In this document: piece by piece, positions 1 through 7,246 of the stretch
How the letters are laid out: every line of letters starts with the position of its first letter
How positions within the stretch are numbered: position 1 is the stretch's first letter
DNA from: Methanomassiliicoccaceae archaeon UBA113
Lineage (GTDB): Archaea; Thermoplasmatota; Thermoplasmata; Methanomassiliicoccales; Methanomethylophilaceae
Assembly (NCBI GenBank): GCA_002506175.1
Contig: DAXB01000033.1
Span: 1 to 17,883, forward strand
DNA: 17,883 nt
Direction: 5' to 3'
Translations under genes and position numbers: made by a program
Notes under the pieces: model-generated
Databases searched by the model: none
Told to the model about the DNA's origin: nothing
The model's input: the letters and a program-made list of their open reading frames with translations, nothing else

Positions 1-263
1 GCGGATACGATCTCTATTACTACAGGAAGAACTCCGGAGATGGCAAGATGGAACTGGACTTCGTCATCGAAACTGAGGAAGGACCCTTGATGATCGAGGT
101 CAAATCTGGGAAGGACCGCGATGCCCCGTCCATATCCAAAGCCAAGAAGATATTTGGGAACTGCAAAGCGATAATGCTCGAAGAATGCCAACCACATATG
201 GATGACGACGGCATGAAACATATGCCGCTCTATGCGGCCGCATTCTTCGACAGGATCCTGTGA
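1..263 (+). CDS. C-terminal fragment of a DUF4143-type ATP-binding protein (partial)
   Basis: The reading frame is open from base 3 at the window edge to a TGA at 261-263, so the start lies outside the window. The visible 86 residues contain a segment reading roughly ELDFVIET followed about ten residues later by IEVKSGK. This acidic/lysine signature is characteristic of the C-terminal DUF4143 domain, which resembles a PD-(D/E)XK nuclease fold and usually follows an AAA ATPase domain. The cellular role of these proteins is poorly defined; many are annotated as predicted ATPases or antitoxin-like proteins. The ATPase part cannot be checked here. An upstream ATG at 48 is internal to the frame and should not be taken as the start. 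The next gene is convergent and ends 31 bases away. Confidence 0.7.
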   Translation, partial: GYDLYYYRKNSGDGKMELDFVIETEEGPLMIEVKSGKDRDAPSISKAKKIFGNCKAIMLEECQPHMDDDGMKHMPLYAAAFFDRIL

Positions 264-294
264 CCTGCATCAGACCTCCTTCGGCGGGTGACCA

Positions 295-515
295 TTACAC
301 TACGGAGAACAGCCTACGGCCCTCAGCCATCTTGTTCTCCATAAGGCCCTCGATAACCCTCCTATCCTCATCAGCGCATATCTCAGCTCATCGTCTGTCG
401 CATACACGGGAGCGGTTGTGAAGCTCATCGGGATCTCCTTCGGATCGTCCGTATCGCATGCCATCAGATTCTCCCTGAACTCAGCCATGAATTTGTAACA
501 GTACTTCAGATACAT
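295..515 (-). pseudogene. Small ORF coupled to the membrane protein, apparently frameshifted
   Basis: The TGA that ends the membrane protein (517-515) overlaps an ATG at 515-513 (TGATG), a common translational-coupling arrangement. From there the frame encodes a soluble, charged sequence beginning MYLKYCYKFMAEFREN and continues to about base 393. The same frame then becomes implausible (tryptophan- and arginine-rich) and stops at a TAG at 302-300. Shifting by one base between about 393 and 366 gives a much more protein-like continuation, including DEDRRVIEGLMENKMAEGRR, which ends at a TAA at 297-295. I read this as one gene of about 73 codons with a one-base indel, from mutation or assembly error. 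An earlier ATG at 527 is also in frame. No function is recognised. Confidence 0.4.
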
Positions 516-1546
516 CAGATACAGCATATCGCAATCGACATCAGCAGCATCGCCGCCTCGATGATTATGGCCCATAGGATCGATGCCATCGTTTTCTTTC
601 TGGCTCCCCATTCGGACCTGTAGATCAAGATTGCCGGCAAACCGTATAGGGCCACCGCCACCAGTAGAAAAACCCTAAATAAATGGAAATAAGCCTCGTT
701 GACAAACCCCATCATGATAAAAGTCACAATAAAAACAAAAAACGGATGGGATACGAATGCTGATTTCACGAATACCTCTTTCAACAGACCGCGGAAACCT
801 ATGATTTCCTCGTCCCCTTCAATGAATGTTACGGTCTCCCGTCTCCTGCAATTCCAGCGTTTCTTCGCGTAAACGGCGATAGAAACACATACAATTGCCG
901 CGATGACAAACAAAGTTGTGAATATCATACGGATATCATCGGTCACATTCCCAAGTGAATACTGCCATTCGATGATAATGACACATAGCACGGCGCCGAT
1001 AGCATTTACCAGCCAGACGCCGGCCATCGGATTCGACAGCTGAGTGCTTGGCGTCATGATATCGTCAAGATTCAATTCCATCTCATCGACCACGCGGTCG
1101 GTATCTAGGACGCATGCAAAGAAGGTGAATGCCGTAAGCGCAATACCTACCACCATCGGCATCGAAGTCTCGTCGGGATTCGGATCCGTAATGCTAAAAA
1201 GCATCGCAAAAATCGTAAACATCAATGTGAACCAAATGATCCAAACCATTGCAGTCTTGTAACGTCCTAGATAGATGTGGGATAATCCGGGAAGCATCGC
1301 ACCGAACAGAGCGACACTGGCACTCAGATCCTCAGAATATGCCCCTTTTATCGGCAGAATCGCAACAAATGCGAATCCTGCTGCCGTAATGAACGTCGGT
1401 ATCGACGCTAACAACGCTACCGAATCCTTCAGTTTGATGCCGACGAACAACAGCACTGCGGCCAAAACGAAGAACAACAACCTATCGTACAGTCCCAAAG
1501 GCGTCCTGTCATAAGGTCTGACACCTATCGCTGTTGCACCGTCCAT
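515..1546 (-). CDS. Polytopic membrane protein with a TM2-like segment
   Basis: The 343-residue product has about ten hydrophobic stretches long enough to span the membrane, from about residue 20 to the extreme C-terminus. Around residues 83-93 it carries PGLSHIYLGRY, which resembles the PG.GHIYLG turn of TM2-domain proteins. A charged cytoplasmic loop rich in arginine and glutamate lies near residues 230-255. I recognise no catalytic or transport signature, so the function is unknown. The ATG at 1546 is about 25-30 bases after an AT-rich TATA-like element at 1571-1580, which suggests a nearly leaderless transcript separate from the upstream GTPase. The last residues overlap the start of the small ORF that follows. 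Codon use is somewhat more AT-rich than in the neighbouring housekeeping genes. Confidence 0.65.
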   Translation of the reverse strand: MDGATAIGVRPYDRTPLGLYDRLLFFVLAAVLLFVGIKLKDSVALLASIPTFITAAGFAFVAILPIKGAYSEDLSASVALFGAMLPGLSHIYLGRYKTAMVWIIWFTLMFTIFAMLFSITDPNPDETSMPMVVGIALTAFTFFACVLDTDRVVDEMELNLDDIMTPSTQLSNPMAGVWLVNAIGAVLCVIIIEWQYSLGNVTDDIRMIFTTLFVIAAIVCVSIAVYAKKRWNCRRRETVTFIEGDEEIIGFRGLLKEVFVKSAFVSHPFFVFIVTFIMMGFVNEAYFHLFRVFLLVAVALYGLPAILIYRSEWGARKKTMASILWAIIIEAAMLLMSIAICCI

Positions 1547-1570
1547 AATTCCGAAATGCCGTCACGATTA

Positions 1571-1580
1571 CTAAAATAAT
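1571..1580 (-). promoter_or_regulatory. Putative TATA box of the membrane protein gene
   Basis: On the minus strand this reads ATTATTTTAG and is centred about 29 bases before the ATG at 1546. That is the spacing expected for a leaderless or nearly leaderless archaeal transcript. It lies just after the hairpin that closes the GTPase gene. Confidence 0.45.
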
Positions 1581-1588
1581 GTTAGAAT

Positions 1589-1613
1589 GAAGTGCCGGTC
1601 TTACCGGCACTTC
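1589..1613 (-). terminator. Perfect hairpin after the GPN GTPase gene
   Basis: GAAGTGCCGGT (1589-1599) and ACCGGCACTTC (1603-1613) form a perfect 11-bp stem with a 3-base loop. It starts 8 bases beyond the GTPase stop codon. On the minus strand it is followed by an AT-rich stretch containing ATTATTTTAG, so it probably ends the GTPase transcript and separates it from the membrane protein gene. Confidence 0.6.
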
Positions 1614-1621
1614 TTTGAATT

Positions 1622-2386
1622 TCATTCCCTGGATGTGTCCTCTCCGCCGAAGAACGACAGCTGGGCTGCAGCGTAGATCTCCTCGAGACCGACAGATGTC
1701 TCCGCCGATACAGGGCGGATCTCACCGAACACGCCTGTGTTCTCCATAGCCTTGAAAAGCTCCATTCCGACAACGGTCTCCGGGTTGGAGTCGGAATCCA
1801 GAAGGTCCCCGTAAAGCGAATCCGGCACAGAATACCAGTCGAGCATCCTCTGCTGGTCGTCATCCGACAATGTATCCGCCTTGGACAGGAGGTTCATCAT
1901 GGGAAGCTGGAGCCTGAACTGGACCAGCGCACCCAAGGTCATAGCCGAGATGAACCCGTTCGGCGATTTGCACAGGGACGGATCTGACAGATAGATAAGC
2001 ATGGAATCGGCATGACCGAAAGCGTTGACGACCACATTGGACGACTCCCTGAATGCGAACAGCTCCAATTGTCCGGGCGTGTCCACGAGGACATAATCCG
2101 TGTCGTACCCTTCGATGACATCGACCATCTTCCTGATGTTAACCGCCATGAGGTCCGCTGCTACGATCTGTGCTCCGTTGGGCCCGAGCGAGTATTCCTT
2201 CATGACCTCGTCGAGAGAGATCCATTCCCTGATATCCACGTCGGGAGAGTAAGGGAGGGACTCCGCTCCGGGATCCATGTTGACGACGGTCGCATCGACG
2301 CCGGTGTCATCGCACCACTGCTTGAATGCTCCGACCAATGTGCTTTTACCGCTTCCGGCGGTACCCACGAAAAAGAGGAACTTCAT
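1622..2386 (-). CDS. GPN-loop GTPase
   Basis: The 254-residue product is a SIMIBI-class GTPase of the GPN family (archaeal homologue of eukaryotic Gpn1/XAB1; the structurally studied archaeal member is Pyrococcus PAB0955). The P-loop GTAGSGKST is at residues 8-16, the family-defining Gly-Pro-Asn insertion at 68-70, the G3 motif VDTPGQLELF near 106-115, and a G4-like SKAD further on. Eukaryotic members assist RNA polymerase assembly and nuclear import; the archaeal role is not settled. I chose the ATG at 2386 rather than the TTG at 2398, because the TATA box at 2417-2425 puts the transcription start near 2395, downstream of the TTG. The length is normal for the family. The gene appears to be monocistronic. 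Confidence 0.9.
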   Translation of the reverse strand: MKFLFFVGTAGSGKSTLVGAFKQWCDDTGVDATVVNMDPGAESLPYSPDVDIREWISLDEVMKEYSLGPNGAQIVAADLMAVNIRKMVDVIEGYDTDYVLVDTPGQLELFAFRESSNVVVNAFGHADSMLIYLSDPSLCKSPNGFISAMTLGALVQFRLQLPMMNLLSKADTLSDDDQQRMLDWYSVPDSLYGDLLDSDSNPETVVGMELFKAMENTGVFGEIRPVSAETSVGLEEIYAAAQLSFFGGEDTSRE

Positions 2387-2416
2387 ATAGCCAACCAACC
2401 AGATTCACGGGAAACC

Positions 2417-2425
2417 AATATAAAA
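2417..2425 (-). promoter_or_regulatory. TATA box of the GPN GTPase gene, possibly shared with the divergent gene
   Basis: AATATAAAA on the plus strand (TTTTATATT on the minus strand) is centred about 35 bases before the GTPase ATG. The same AT-rich block is also well formed in the plus direction. It could there start a transcript with a leader of about 135 bases before the small membrane protein at 2584. Confidence 0.6.
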
Positions 2426-2500
2426 GAAATACGCATTAACACCTCCATAGATACATAGCAGGCGGATACGCGTTGCGAAAACCGATGGAAGTCGGGCGGC

Positions 2501-2581
2501 ATGTGTTTGTCTGTGCGTCTGTCCTATGAAGGGTCGGCCGAGCGGAATGCGAGGGGGGACCCCACTACAAAGGAGACATAA
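2501..2581 (+). CDS. Possible 26-codon leader ORF
   Basis: An ATG at 2501 opens a frame encoding about 26 residues, beginning MCLSVRLSYEGS. It closes with TAA at 2579-2581, two bases before the ATG of the membrane protein at 2584. The ribosome-binding sequence of the downstream gene (AGGAG, about 2571-2575) lies within the last codons of this ORF. I see no convincing ribosome-binding site for the ORF itself, and its TAA stop differs from every well-bounded gene in the window. It may be a coupling or attenuation peptide, or chance. Confidence 0.2.
   Translation: MCLSVRLSYEGSAERNARGDPTTKET
2571..2575 (+). promoter_or_regulatory. Ribosome-binding site of the small membrane protein
   Basis: AGGAG is spaced eight bases before the ATG at 2584 and is one of the clearer Shine-Dalgarno sequences in the window. 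It fits a leadered transcript here, in contrast to the apparently leaderless neighbours. Confidence 0.55.
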
Positions 2582-2583
2582 AA

Positions 2584-2952
2584 ATGAACTCAACGCCCAA
2601 TATCATGAAAGTAGGCATGGGAATCGCTTTCATTGCAGCCATCCTCGCACTCGTAGGCATGGCATTCGATTGGAAGGGAACAGTCGAGTCCGCAACATTT
2701 GTCGGATTCGATATGCTCATCGCAACAATGTTCTTCGCAGTCGGAGGATGCTTCTCATCCCGCAGCCCCGTCAAGGCTAACACAGTGGTCGTCCTGTCTG
2801 TCGTTGCCATCATCTGCACGATTATCGCAGCTATAGTCGGAGCGATGAACCCTGCAGCTGCAGTCGGATTCATCATCGTCGGAATCATCCTTGCGGTCAT
2901 CGGAAACACCGACTCCGTCAGGAACTACGTCGATCAGAACAGACTCGCCTGA
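2584..2952 (+). CDS. Small four-TM membrane protein
   Basis: The 122-residue product is almost entirely hydrophobic, with four predicted spans at about residues 8-28, 37-57, 66-88 and 90-108. Connecting loops are short, and the charged C-terminus ends NYVDQNRLA. Glycine-, alanine- and isoleucine-rich helices dominate. I see no catalytic motif, cysteine pair or transporter signature, so the function is unknown. The start is supported by AGGAG eight bases upstream. The gene is followed at once by a strong terminator, and the upstream gene is divergent, so it is likely transcribed alone from a leader of roughly 130 bases. A terminator this strong on a small single gene suggests substantial expression, which is inference. 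Confidence 0.7.
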   Translation: MNSTPNIMKVGMGIAFIAAILALVGMAFDWKGTVESATFVGFDMLIATMFFAVGGCFSSRSPVKANTVVVLSVVAIICTIIAAIVGAMNPAAAVGFIIVGIILAVIGNTDSVRNYVDQNRLA

Positions 2953-2961
2953 AAACAATTC

Positions 2962-2989
2962 AAGGTCCGAAAGGACCTTCTCTTTTTTT
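2962..2989 (+). terminator. Hairpin plus T-run terminator
   Basis: AAGGTCC (2962-2968) pairs with GGACCTT (2973-2979) around a GAAA tetraloop. TCT and seven T residues follow (2981-2989). It begins ten bases after the TGA of the small membrane protein and looks like a textbook intrinsic terminator. Confidence 0.85.
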
Positions 2990-3006
2990 GGTTATAATCC
3001 TCTTAC

Positions 3007-3020
3007 TTACTTATTTATTA
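3007..3020 (+). promoter_or_regulatory. Putative TATA region of ribK
   Basis: The AT-rich stretch TTACTTATTTATTA lies 17-30 bases before the first ATG (3037) and 23-36 before the second (3043). This spacing makes a leaderless transcript likely and slightly favours the second ATG as the start. A second AT-rich block at 2991-2998 (GTTATAAT) overlaps the end of the preceding terminator. Confidence 0.4.
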
Positions 3021-3036
3021 GTAATTATCCATACGG

Positions 3037-3699
3037 ATGAATATGGACGAGAAATACGCATTCGCGCTTCGTAAATTAGCATTGCTCGGTGCGATCGATG
3101 ATCACATCTCGATATCCTCCAGAGAGCTGGGGGAGACGCTGGAGATGAGTCAGCAATCGGCGTCCAAGAGGATTCTCGAGCTCCTCAATGCTCAGCTCAT
3201 AACAAGAGACCTCGGCACACGCAAACAGAGGATCAAGATAACCCCCAAAGGGGTGGAGGAGATGAAAAGGGAGTACAACGAGTACCGTCGCATCTTCGAG
3301 CTCACGGACCACCTCACCATACATGGAGAAGTATCATCCGGAATGGGGGAGGGAGGATACTACATCTGCCAGGAAGGTTACATGACGCAGTTCAAGGAGA
3401 AACTGGACCTCGTACCCTTCCACGGAACATTCAACGTCCGCATCGACCCCAACGAGATAAGCAAGCTCGATGTGCTCAGGAGCACAGCGGGGATCCTCAT
3501 AGAGGGGTTCTCAAGCGAGGGAAGAAGCTTCGGAAACGTCATCGCTTACAAGGCGAGGATACACAACGTGGACTGTGCGATTGTCGTCCCCGAGAGATCC
3601 CACTATGTGGACATCCTGGAGATCATCAGCCCGTATCACCTGAGGAGGACCCTCAGTCTCAACGACGGCGACAAGGTCGACGTCAAAATAACATTCTGA
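3037..3699 (+). CDS. ribK: CTP-dependent riboflavin kinase with N-terminal winged helix
   Basis: This is the archaeal riboflavin kinase (DUF120 family, typified by Methanocaldococcus MJ0056). It phosphorylates riboflavin to FMN using CTP instead of ATP. The 220-residue protein has two parts. Residues about 8-80 form a winged-helix DNA-binding domain (SRELGETLEMSQQSASKRI is the recognition region). Residues about 95-220 form the kinase barrel, with the glycine-rich GMGEGGYY (102-109) and GTFNV (130-134). Kinases with this N-terminal helix are known in many Euryarchaeota and may also act as flavin-responsive regulators. The start is ATG 3037 or the in-frame ATG 3043; TATA spacing allows either. 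The gene is convergent with purQ. Confidence 0.92.
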   Translation: MNMDEKYAFALRKLALLGAIDDHISISSRELGETLEMSQQSASKRILELLNAQLITRDLGTRKQRIKITPKGVEEMKREYNEYRRIFELTDHLTIHGEVSSGMGEGGYYICQEGYMTQFKEKLDLVPFHGTFNVRIDPNEISKLDVLRSTAGILIEGFSSEGRSFGNVIAYKARIHNVDCAIVVPERSHYVDILEIISPYHLRRTLSLNDGDKVDVKITF

Positions 3700-3701
3700 G
3701 A

Positions 3702-3720
3702 CGGGGGGTCAACCCCCCCG
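3702..3720. terminator. Shared hairpin between convergent ribK and purQ
   Basis: CGGGGGG (3702-3708) pairs with CCCCCCG (3714-3720) around a five-base loop. The hairpin fills almost all the space between the ribK stop (3699) and the purQ stop (3727). There is no T-run, so it may serve as an RNA 3'-end structure for both transcripts. Confidence 0.5.
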
Positions 3721-3726
3721 CTGTCC

Positions 3727-4545
3727 TCAGAACTTCTCAAGATATTTCATCACGGATTCGAAGACGCACCTTCCGTCTCCCTCCTCCGTGTCATAACCCC
3801 TCGTCCAGTCGGGATGCGTGAACCTTGTCATCACACGCTCCGGATGGGGCATCATTCCCATGACGTTTCCTGCAGGGTTGCATATTCCTGCGATATCCGA
3901 TGGGGAACCGTTAGGGTTCCAGGGATATGTCGCGTCGGAACCGTCGGGACAGACGTACCTGAACACGATCTGGTCGTTGTCCTCTAGCTTCTGCACGAAG
4001 TCAGGGTCCATGCTCATAAGCTTTCCCTCTCCGTGTGCGGATGGGATCATGAGCATCTTCTTCTCCGGGATCGAGCCTGTGAACACACACTTGCCCTTGT
4101 TGTCGTTCCTGAGAACGGTGGGGCGGCACTCGAACCTTCCCGAATTGTTGTTGTACAGAGCGGCCACGGGCTGCTCGGACATGACCTCGTCGATCGCCGG
4201 GAGCAATCCCATCTCGACGAGGATCTGGAATCCGTTGCAGACTCCGAGTACGGGCTTACCGGACTCGACGAACCTCTTGACATCGGAACCGATAGCGGCT
4301 TTGATCCTCGCTCCGAAGATCGCTCCTGCGCGGACGTAATCCCCCGCGGAGAATCCTCCGGGGAATGCCAGGACATCGTAATCCTCAAGACTGCGGACCA
4401 TGTCCGAGGGAGCCTGACCGATAAGCTGCTTCAGGTGGACCTTCTCCGCCTTGGCACCGACCATGCTGAACGCATTGGCCATCTCGTCTTCGCAGTTCGT
4501 TCCCTCGATACGGATCACACAGACCCTTACATCCTCAGCTTTCAT
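3727..4545 (-). CDS. purQ: Phosphoribosylformylglycinamidine synthase, glutaminase subunit PurQ
   Basis: PurQ hydrolyses glutamine and supplies ammonia to PurL for conversion of FGAR to FGAM in purine synthesis. The 272-residue protein is a class I glutamine amidotransferase. The nucleophile Cys103 lies in GVCNGFQ, and the His234/Glu236 pair lies in PHPER. An oxyanion-region glycine cluster FPGGFSAGDY is near 61-70. The ATG at 4545 overlaps the purL TGA as ATGA, indicating translational coupling and fixing the start. Open frame continues far upstream of this ATG but is only the shadow of purL. At about 270 residues it is longer than bacterial PurQ partners of small PurL (about 225). The extra length lies partly between residues 120 and 215. 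Confidence 0.95.
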   Translation of the reverse strand: MKAEDVRVCVIRIEGTNCEDEMANAFSMVGAKAEKVHLKQLIGQAPSDMVRSLEDYDVLAFPGGFSAGDYVRAGAIFGARIKAAIGSDVKRFVESGKPVLGVCNGFQILVEMGLLPAIDEVMSEQPVAALYNNNSGRFECRPTVLRNDNKGKCVFTGSIPEKKMLMIPSAHGEGKLMSMDPDFVQKLEDNDQIVFRYVCPDGSDATYPWNPNGSPSDIAGICNPAGNVMGMMPHPERVMTRFTHPDWTRGYDTEEGDGRCVFESVMKYLEKF

Positions 4546-6872
4546 TCCGAAGCACCTCCCATGATATTCCAGATGGGGTCGTTCCAGGCCTTCCTCATCT
4601 CCGCGACGGGGATCCTGGTTCCGTTGTCCTTGATCACAAGCTCGTCGCCCTTCGTGATTCCGATGAGCGTGGCGTCGTCGCCCATGATCTCCATGAAGTC
4701 TGTGACATCCTTTCCGTCGACCTCGACGATCCAACGGCTGTTGCTCTCGGAGTACAGCTTGACCGGAAGGCTTCCGTCCATCGCTGACAGATCGATCTGC
4801 GCACCCATCTGACCGGATATGCACATCTCCGCAACTGCAACGGCGAGTCCTCCGTCGGAACAGTCGTGGCAGCTCTTGACGAGCCTCTTGTCCATTGCCT
4901 TGAGAAGGTTGGACATGTTCCTCTTGAGAGCGGGGATGTCCACTCCGGGCACGTCTCCCTCGACTCCTCCGAACTTGCGGAAGAGCAGCGAAGCTCCCAT
5001 CTCGTCCTTGGTCTTTCCGACAATGAAGATGCAGCTTCCTATCTGCTTGAAATCGGCCGTGACTGCCTTTGTGATATCGTCGATGATTCCGCATCCCAGG
5101 AGCATGGGTGTCGGGAGGATGTGGTTTCCTCCTGGCGCCTCGTTGTATAGACTGACGTTACCTGATGGGATGGGGATGTTGAGTTCCCTTGCGATCTCTC
5201 CGAGTCCTCTGACGGCCTCCCTGAACTCTCCAAGCCTCTCGGGCTTCTCGGGGTTTCCGAAGTTGAGACAGTCTGTAAATGCATTGGGCATCGCGCCAAC
5301 GGCCACGATGTTCCTGCAGGTCTCGTCGATAGCCGCCATTCCTCCCTTATACGGGTCGGCCTCGGTGAACCAGGGGTTGCATCCGATGGCTGCGGCGAGT
5401 CCTCTCCTGCTTCCGGGGACCGGAAGGAGCACCGATGCGTCTCCGGGACCGGTCATGTTCATCTCTCCGACCATCGGGTGGATGGCTGTGCTCGCACGGA
5501 CCTCATGGTCGTACTGCCTGATCGCCCACTCTTTGGATGCCACGTTTGGATCCGAGAGCATGGCGAGGATTACGTCCTTGTCCGCGGGAAGCTTGGGGAA
5601 CTTCTCGTTGCTCTTCGATGAAACCTTAGGCATCGTGTAAGGCCTGTTGTAGACGGGTCCTCCGGTGAGGAACTCCAGATCCATATCAAAGATCATCTGT
5701 CCGTCCCAGAAGAGACGGGTGTGCTTTGTATCAGTGGTTCTGGCAATGGGTGTTGCCAGCACATCCCACATCTCGAAGATCTCCAGGACCTTGTCGACGT
5801 TCTCGGGCTTGCATGTGCACATCATACGCTCCTGTGATTCGGACACCCATATCTCCCAGGGTGCGAGTCCGGGCTCTTTCAGGGGCACCTTCTCCAGGTC
5901 CACATCGGCTCCGCAGCCTCCGGCATCGAGCGCCATCTCTCCGACGACGCAGCTGAGTCCTCCTCCTCCGAGGTCTTTCATTCCTGTGATGAGGTGCTTC
6001 GCGTTGACTTCGAAGCATGCATGCATGACGGGCTCCTTCGTGATGGGATCTCCCAGCTGCACAGCCCCTCTTGAATCTTCATCGGAGGTGGCTGTAAGGT
6101 CCGCCGATGCGAAGTTGACTCCGTGGATTCCGTCGCGTCCGGTGCGTCCTCCGATGAGGATCATCACCTCTCCGGGTCCTCCTGCGAAGTTGTTGGCGAG
6201 GTCCTTCCTCTTGACGATTCCCAGGCAAGCCACGTTGACAAGGCAGTTGCCGGTGTACTTCTCGTCGAAGAAGAATCCTCCGGTGATCGTAGGGATACCC
6301 ACACGGTTTCCGTAGTCCCTGATTCCCGAGACCACACCGCTGACGAGGTATCTGGGGTGCTTGATTCCCGGCGGGAGCTCCCCTTTGAAATCGATGGGCC
6401 CGAAGCACAGCGGGTCCGCGAGACCTATAGGCTGTGCACCCATGCAGACGACATCCCTCAGGATACCGCCTATTCCCGTTGCGGCTCCTCCGTAGGGCTC
6501 GACCGCGGACGGGTGGTTATGACTCTCTATCCTCAGACAGTAGCCGTAGTCGTCATCGAAAACCATGACTCCTGCGTCCCCTCTCGACAGGATGTCCTCC
6601 CTATCGAGTCCGAAGACGAACTCCTTGAGGATGGGTTTGGAGCTCTTGTAGCAGCAGTGCTCGCTCCATGCCTGTCCGAGAGACTGGAGCTCCACATCCG
6701 TGGGGTTCCTTCCCTCCTTCTTGAAGTAGTCGCGGACAGCCTTCATCTCGTCCAGCGACAGACCCAACGACATGTCGGATGAGACCTGCTTGAGCTGGTC
6801 ATCCGTTGCGTCGAGTATTGCGACGTCGTACAGCGAGAACGGCACGTCGCGTTTGATCATCAGATCTGCCAT
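4542..6872 (-). CDS. purL: Phosphoribosylformylglycinamidine synthase subunit PurL (small type)
   Basis: This is the ATP-dependent synthetase subunit of the three-part FGAM synthase (PurS-PurL-PurQ). It converts FGAR to FGAM in the fourth step of inosine monophosphate synthesis. At 776 residues it is the small form lacking the fused glutaminase. Recognisable motifs are SEHCCYKSSKP (70-80), HNHPSAVEPYGGAATG (118-133), GGRTGRDGIHG (241-251) and DLGGGGLS (300-307), with the second half repeating the AIRS-like fold. The ATG at 6872 follows the purS stop by four bases. A second ATG at 6860 is possible. The gene forms a tight operon with purS upstream and purQ downstream. Confidence 0.96.
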   Translation of the reverse strand: MADLMIKRDVPFSLYDVAILDATDDQLKQVSSDMSLGLSLDEMKAVRDYFKKEGRNPTDVELQSLGQAWSEHCCYKSSKPILKEFVFGLDREDILSRGDAGVMVFDDDYGYCLRIESHNHPSAVEPYGGAATGIGGILRDVVCMGAQPIGLADPLCFGPIDFKGELPPGIKHPRYLVSGVVSGIRDYGNRVGIPTITGGFFFDEKYTGNCLVNVACLGIVKRKDLANNFAGGPGEVMILIGGRTGRDGIHGVNFASADLTATSDEDSRGAVQLGDPITKEPVMHACFEVNAKHLITGMKDLGGGGLSCVVGEMALDAGGCGADVDLEKVPLKEPGLAPWEIWVSESQERMMCTCKPENVDKVLEIFEMWDVLATPIARTTDTKHTRLFWDGQMIFDMDLEFLTGGPVYNRPYTMPKVSSKSNEKFPKLPADKDVILAMLSDPNVASKEWAIRQYDHEVRASTAIHPMVGEMNMTGPGDASVLLPVPGSRRGLAAAIGCNPWFTEADPYKGGMAAIDETCRNIVAVGAMPNAFTDCLNFGNPEKPERLGEFREAVRGLGEIARELNIPIPSGNVSLYNEAPGGNHILPTPMLLGCGIIDDITKAVTADFKQIGSCIFIVGKTKDEMGASLLFRKFGGVEGDVPGVDIPALKRNMSNLLKAMDKRLVKSCHDCSDGGLAVAVAEMCISGQMGAQIDLSAMDGSLPVKLYSESNSRWIVEVDGKDVTDFMEIMGDDATLIGITKGDELVIKDNGTRIPVAEMRKAWNDPIWNIMGGASE

Positions 6873-6876
6873 TGAA

Positions 6877-7116
6877 TCATCTCACGGTGACTTTGAAGTT
6901 CTGGATCACGGGGTTTGCAAGGAGCTTTCTGCACATCTCCTCTCCGGCCTTCTTGGCCTCATCGGCAGGGAGGTCGACCTCGACCTCGAACAGCTTTACC
7001 GACTTTACCTCTCCGAGTCCCTTGAACCCGAGCGATTCCAATGTCTTCTTTGTGTTCTTTCCTTCAGGATCTGCAACGCCTTTCTTCAGCTCGATTCTGA
7101 TCTCTAATACAGCCAT
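6877..7116 (-). CDS. purS: Phosphoribosylformylglycinamidine synthase subunit PurS
   Basis: The 79-residue product matches PurS, the small dimeric subunit that bridges PurL and PurQ and is needed for ammonia channelling in split FGAM synthases. The N-terminal beta strand (MAVLEIRIELKKGVADPEG), a helix (NTKKTLESLGF), and the SVKLFEVEVD strand follow the usual PurS order, ending NPVIQNFKVTV. The ATG at 7116 is chosen because a TATA box at 7139-7148 puts transcription start near 7118, making the message leaderless. The open frame upstream to 7266 is not coding. It is the first gene of purS-purL-purQ and is divergent from cdc48. Confidence 0.95.
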   Translation of the reverse strand: MAVLEIRIELKKGVADPEGKNTKKTLESLGFKGLGEVKSVKLFEVEVDLPADEAKKAGEEMCRKLLANPVIQNFKVTVR

Positions 7117-7138
7117 AACCCACCCTATTACGTGCGCG

Positions 7139-7148
7139 CATAAAATAA
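7139..7148 (-). promoter_or_regulatory. TATA box of the purSLQ operon
   Basis: CATAAAATAA on the plus strand (TTATTTTATG on the minus strand) is centred about 28 bases before the purS ATG. This is consistent with leaderless transcription of the purine operon. Confidence 0.6.
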
Positions 7149-7212
7149 CGCCCATCGGAGACGACATCGCAACGGCCTCCCGCCGAAACGCGTTCTTACA
7201 TCTAGCGCAAGA

Positions 7213-7220
7213 GTTTATGT
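7213..7220 (+). promoter_or_regulatory. Putative TATA box of cdc48
   Basis: GTTTATGT is centred about 30 bases before the ATG at 7247. It supports that ATG as the start and a leader of only a few bases. The two divergent promoters, purS and cdc48, share a 130-base intergenic region. Confidence 0.45.
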
Positions 7221-7246
7221 GGTGGCAGACGCTAATACGCACATCC

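Noticed and set aside
270..302. Pyrrolysine read-through of the TAG at 302-300, ending at a TGA at 272-270
   Set aside because: It would give a TGA end, as in other genes here, but would add only ten residues to a stretch that already looks non-coding. The alternative frame is far more protein-like, so a frameshift explains the region better.
2459..2583. tRNA or known structured RNA gene in the GC-rich leader
   Set aside because: No T-loop consensus (GTTCRANNC), no cloverleaf pairing and no acceptor stem could be found.
4546..5094. Apparent N-terminal extension of PurQ
   Set aside because: This stretch is in another frame of purL, is very rich in arginine and has no PurQ homology. The ATGA overlap at 4545 marks the real start.
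4819..5640. Long plus-strand open frame opposite purL (273 codons)
   Set aside because: It is antisense to a gene with clear PurL motifs, has no promoter or ribosome-binding site, and is rich in serine and proline as expected from a codon-biased shadow frame.
6872..7246. Open frame continuing upstream of cdc48
   Set aside because: It is antisense to purS and crosses the purS and cdc48 promoters, so it is not translated as part of Cdc48.
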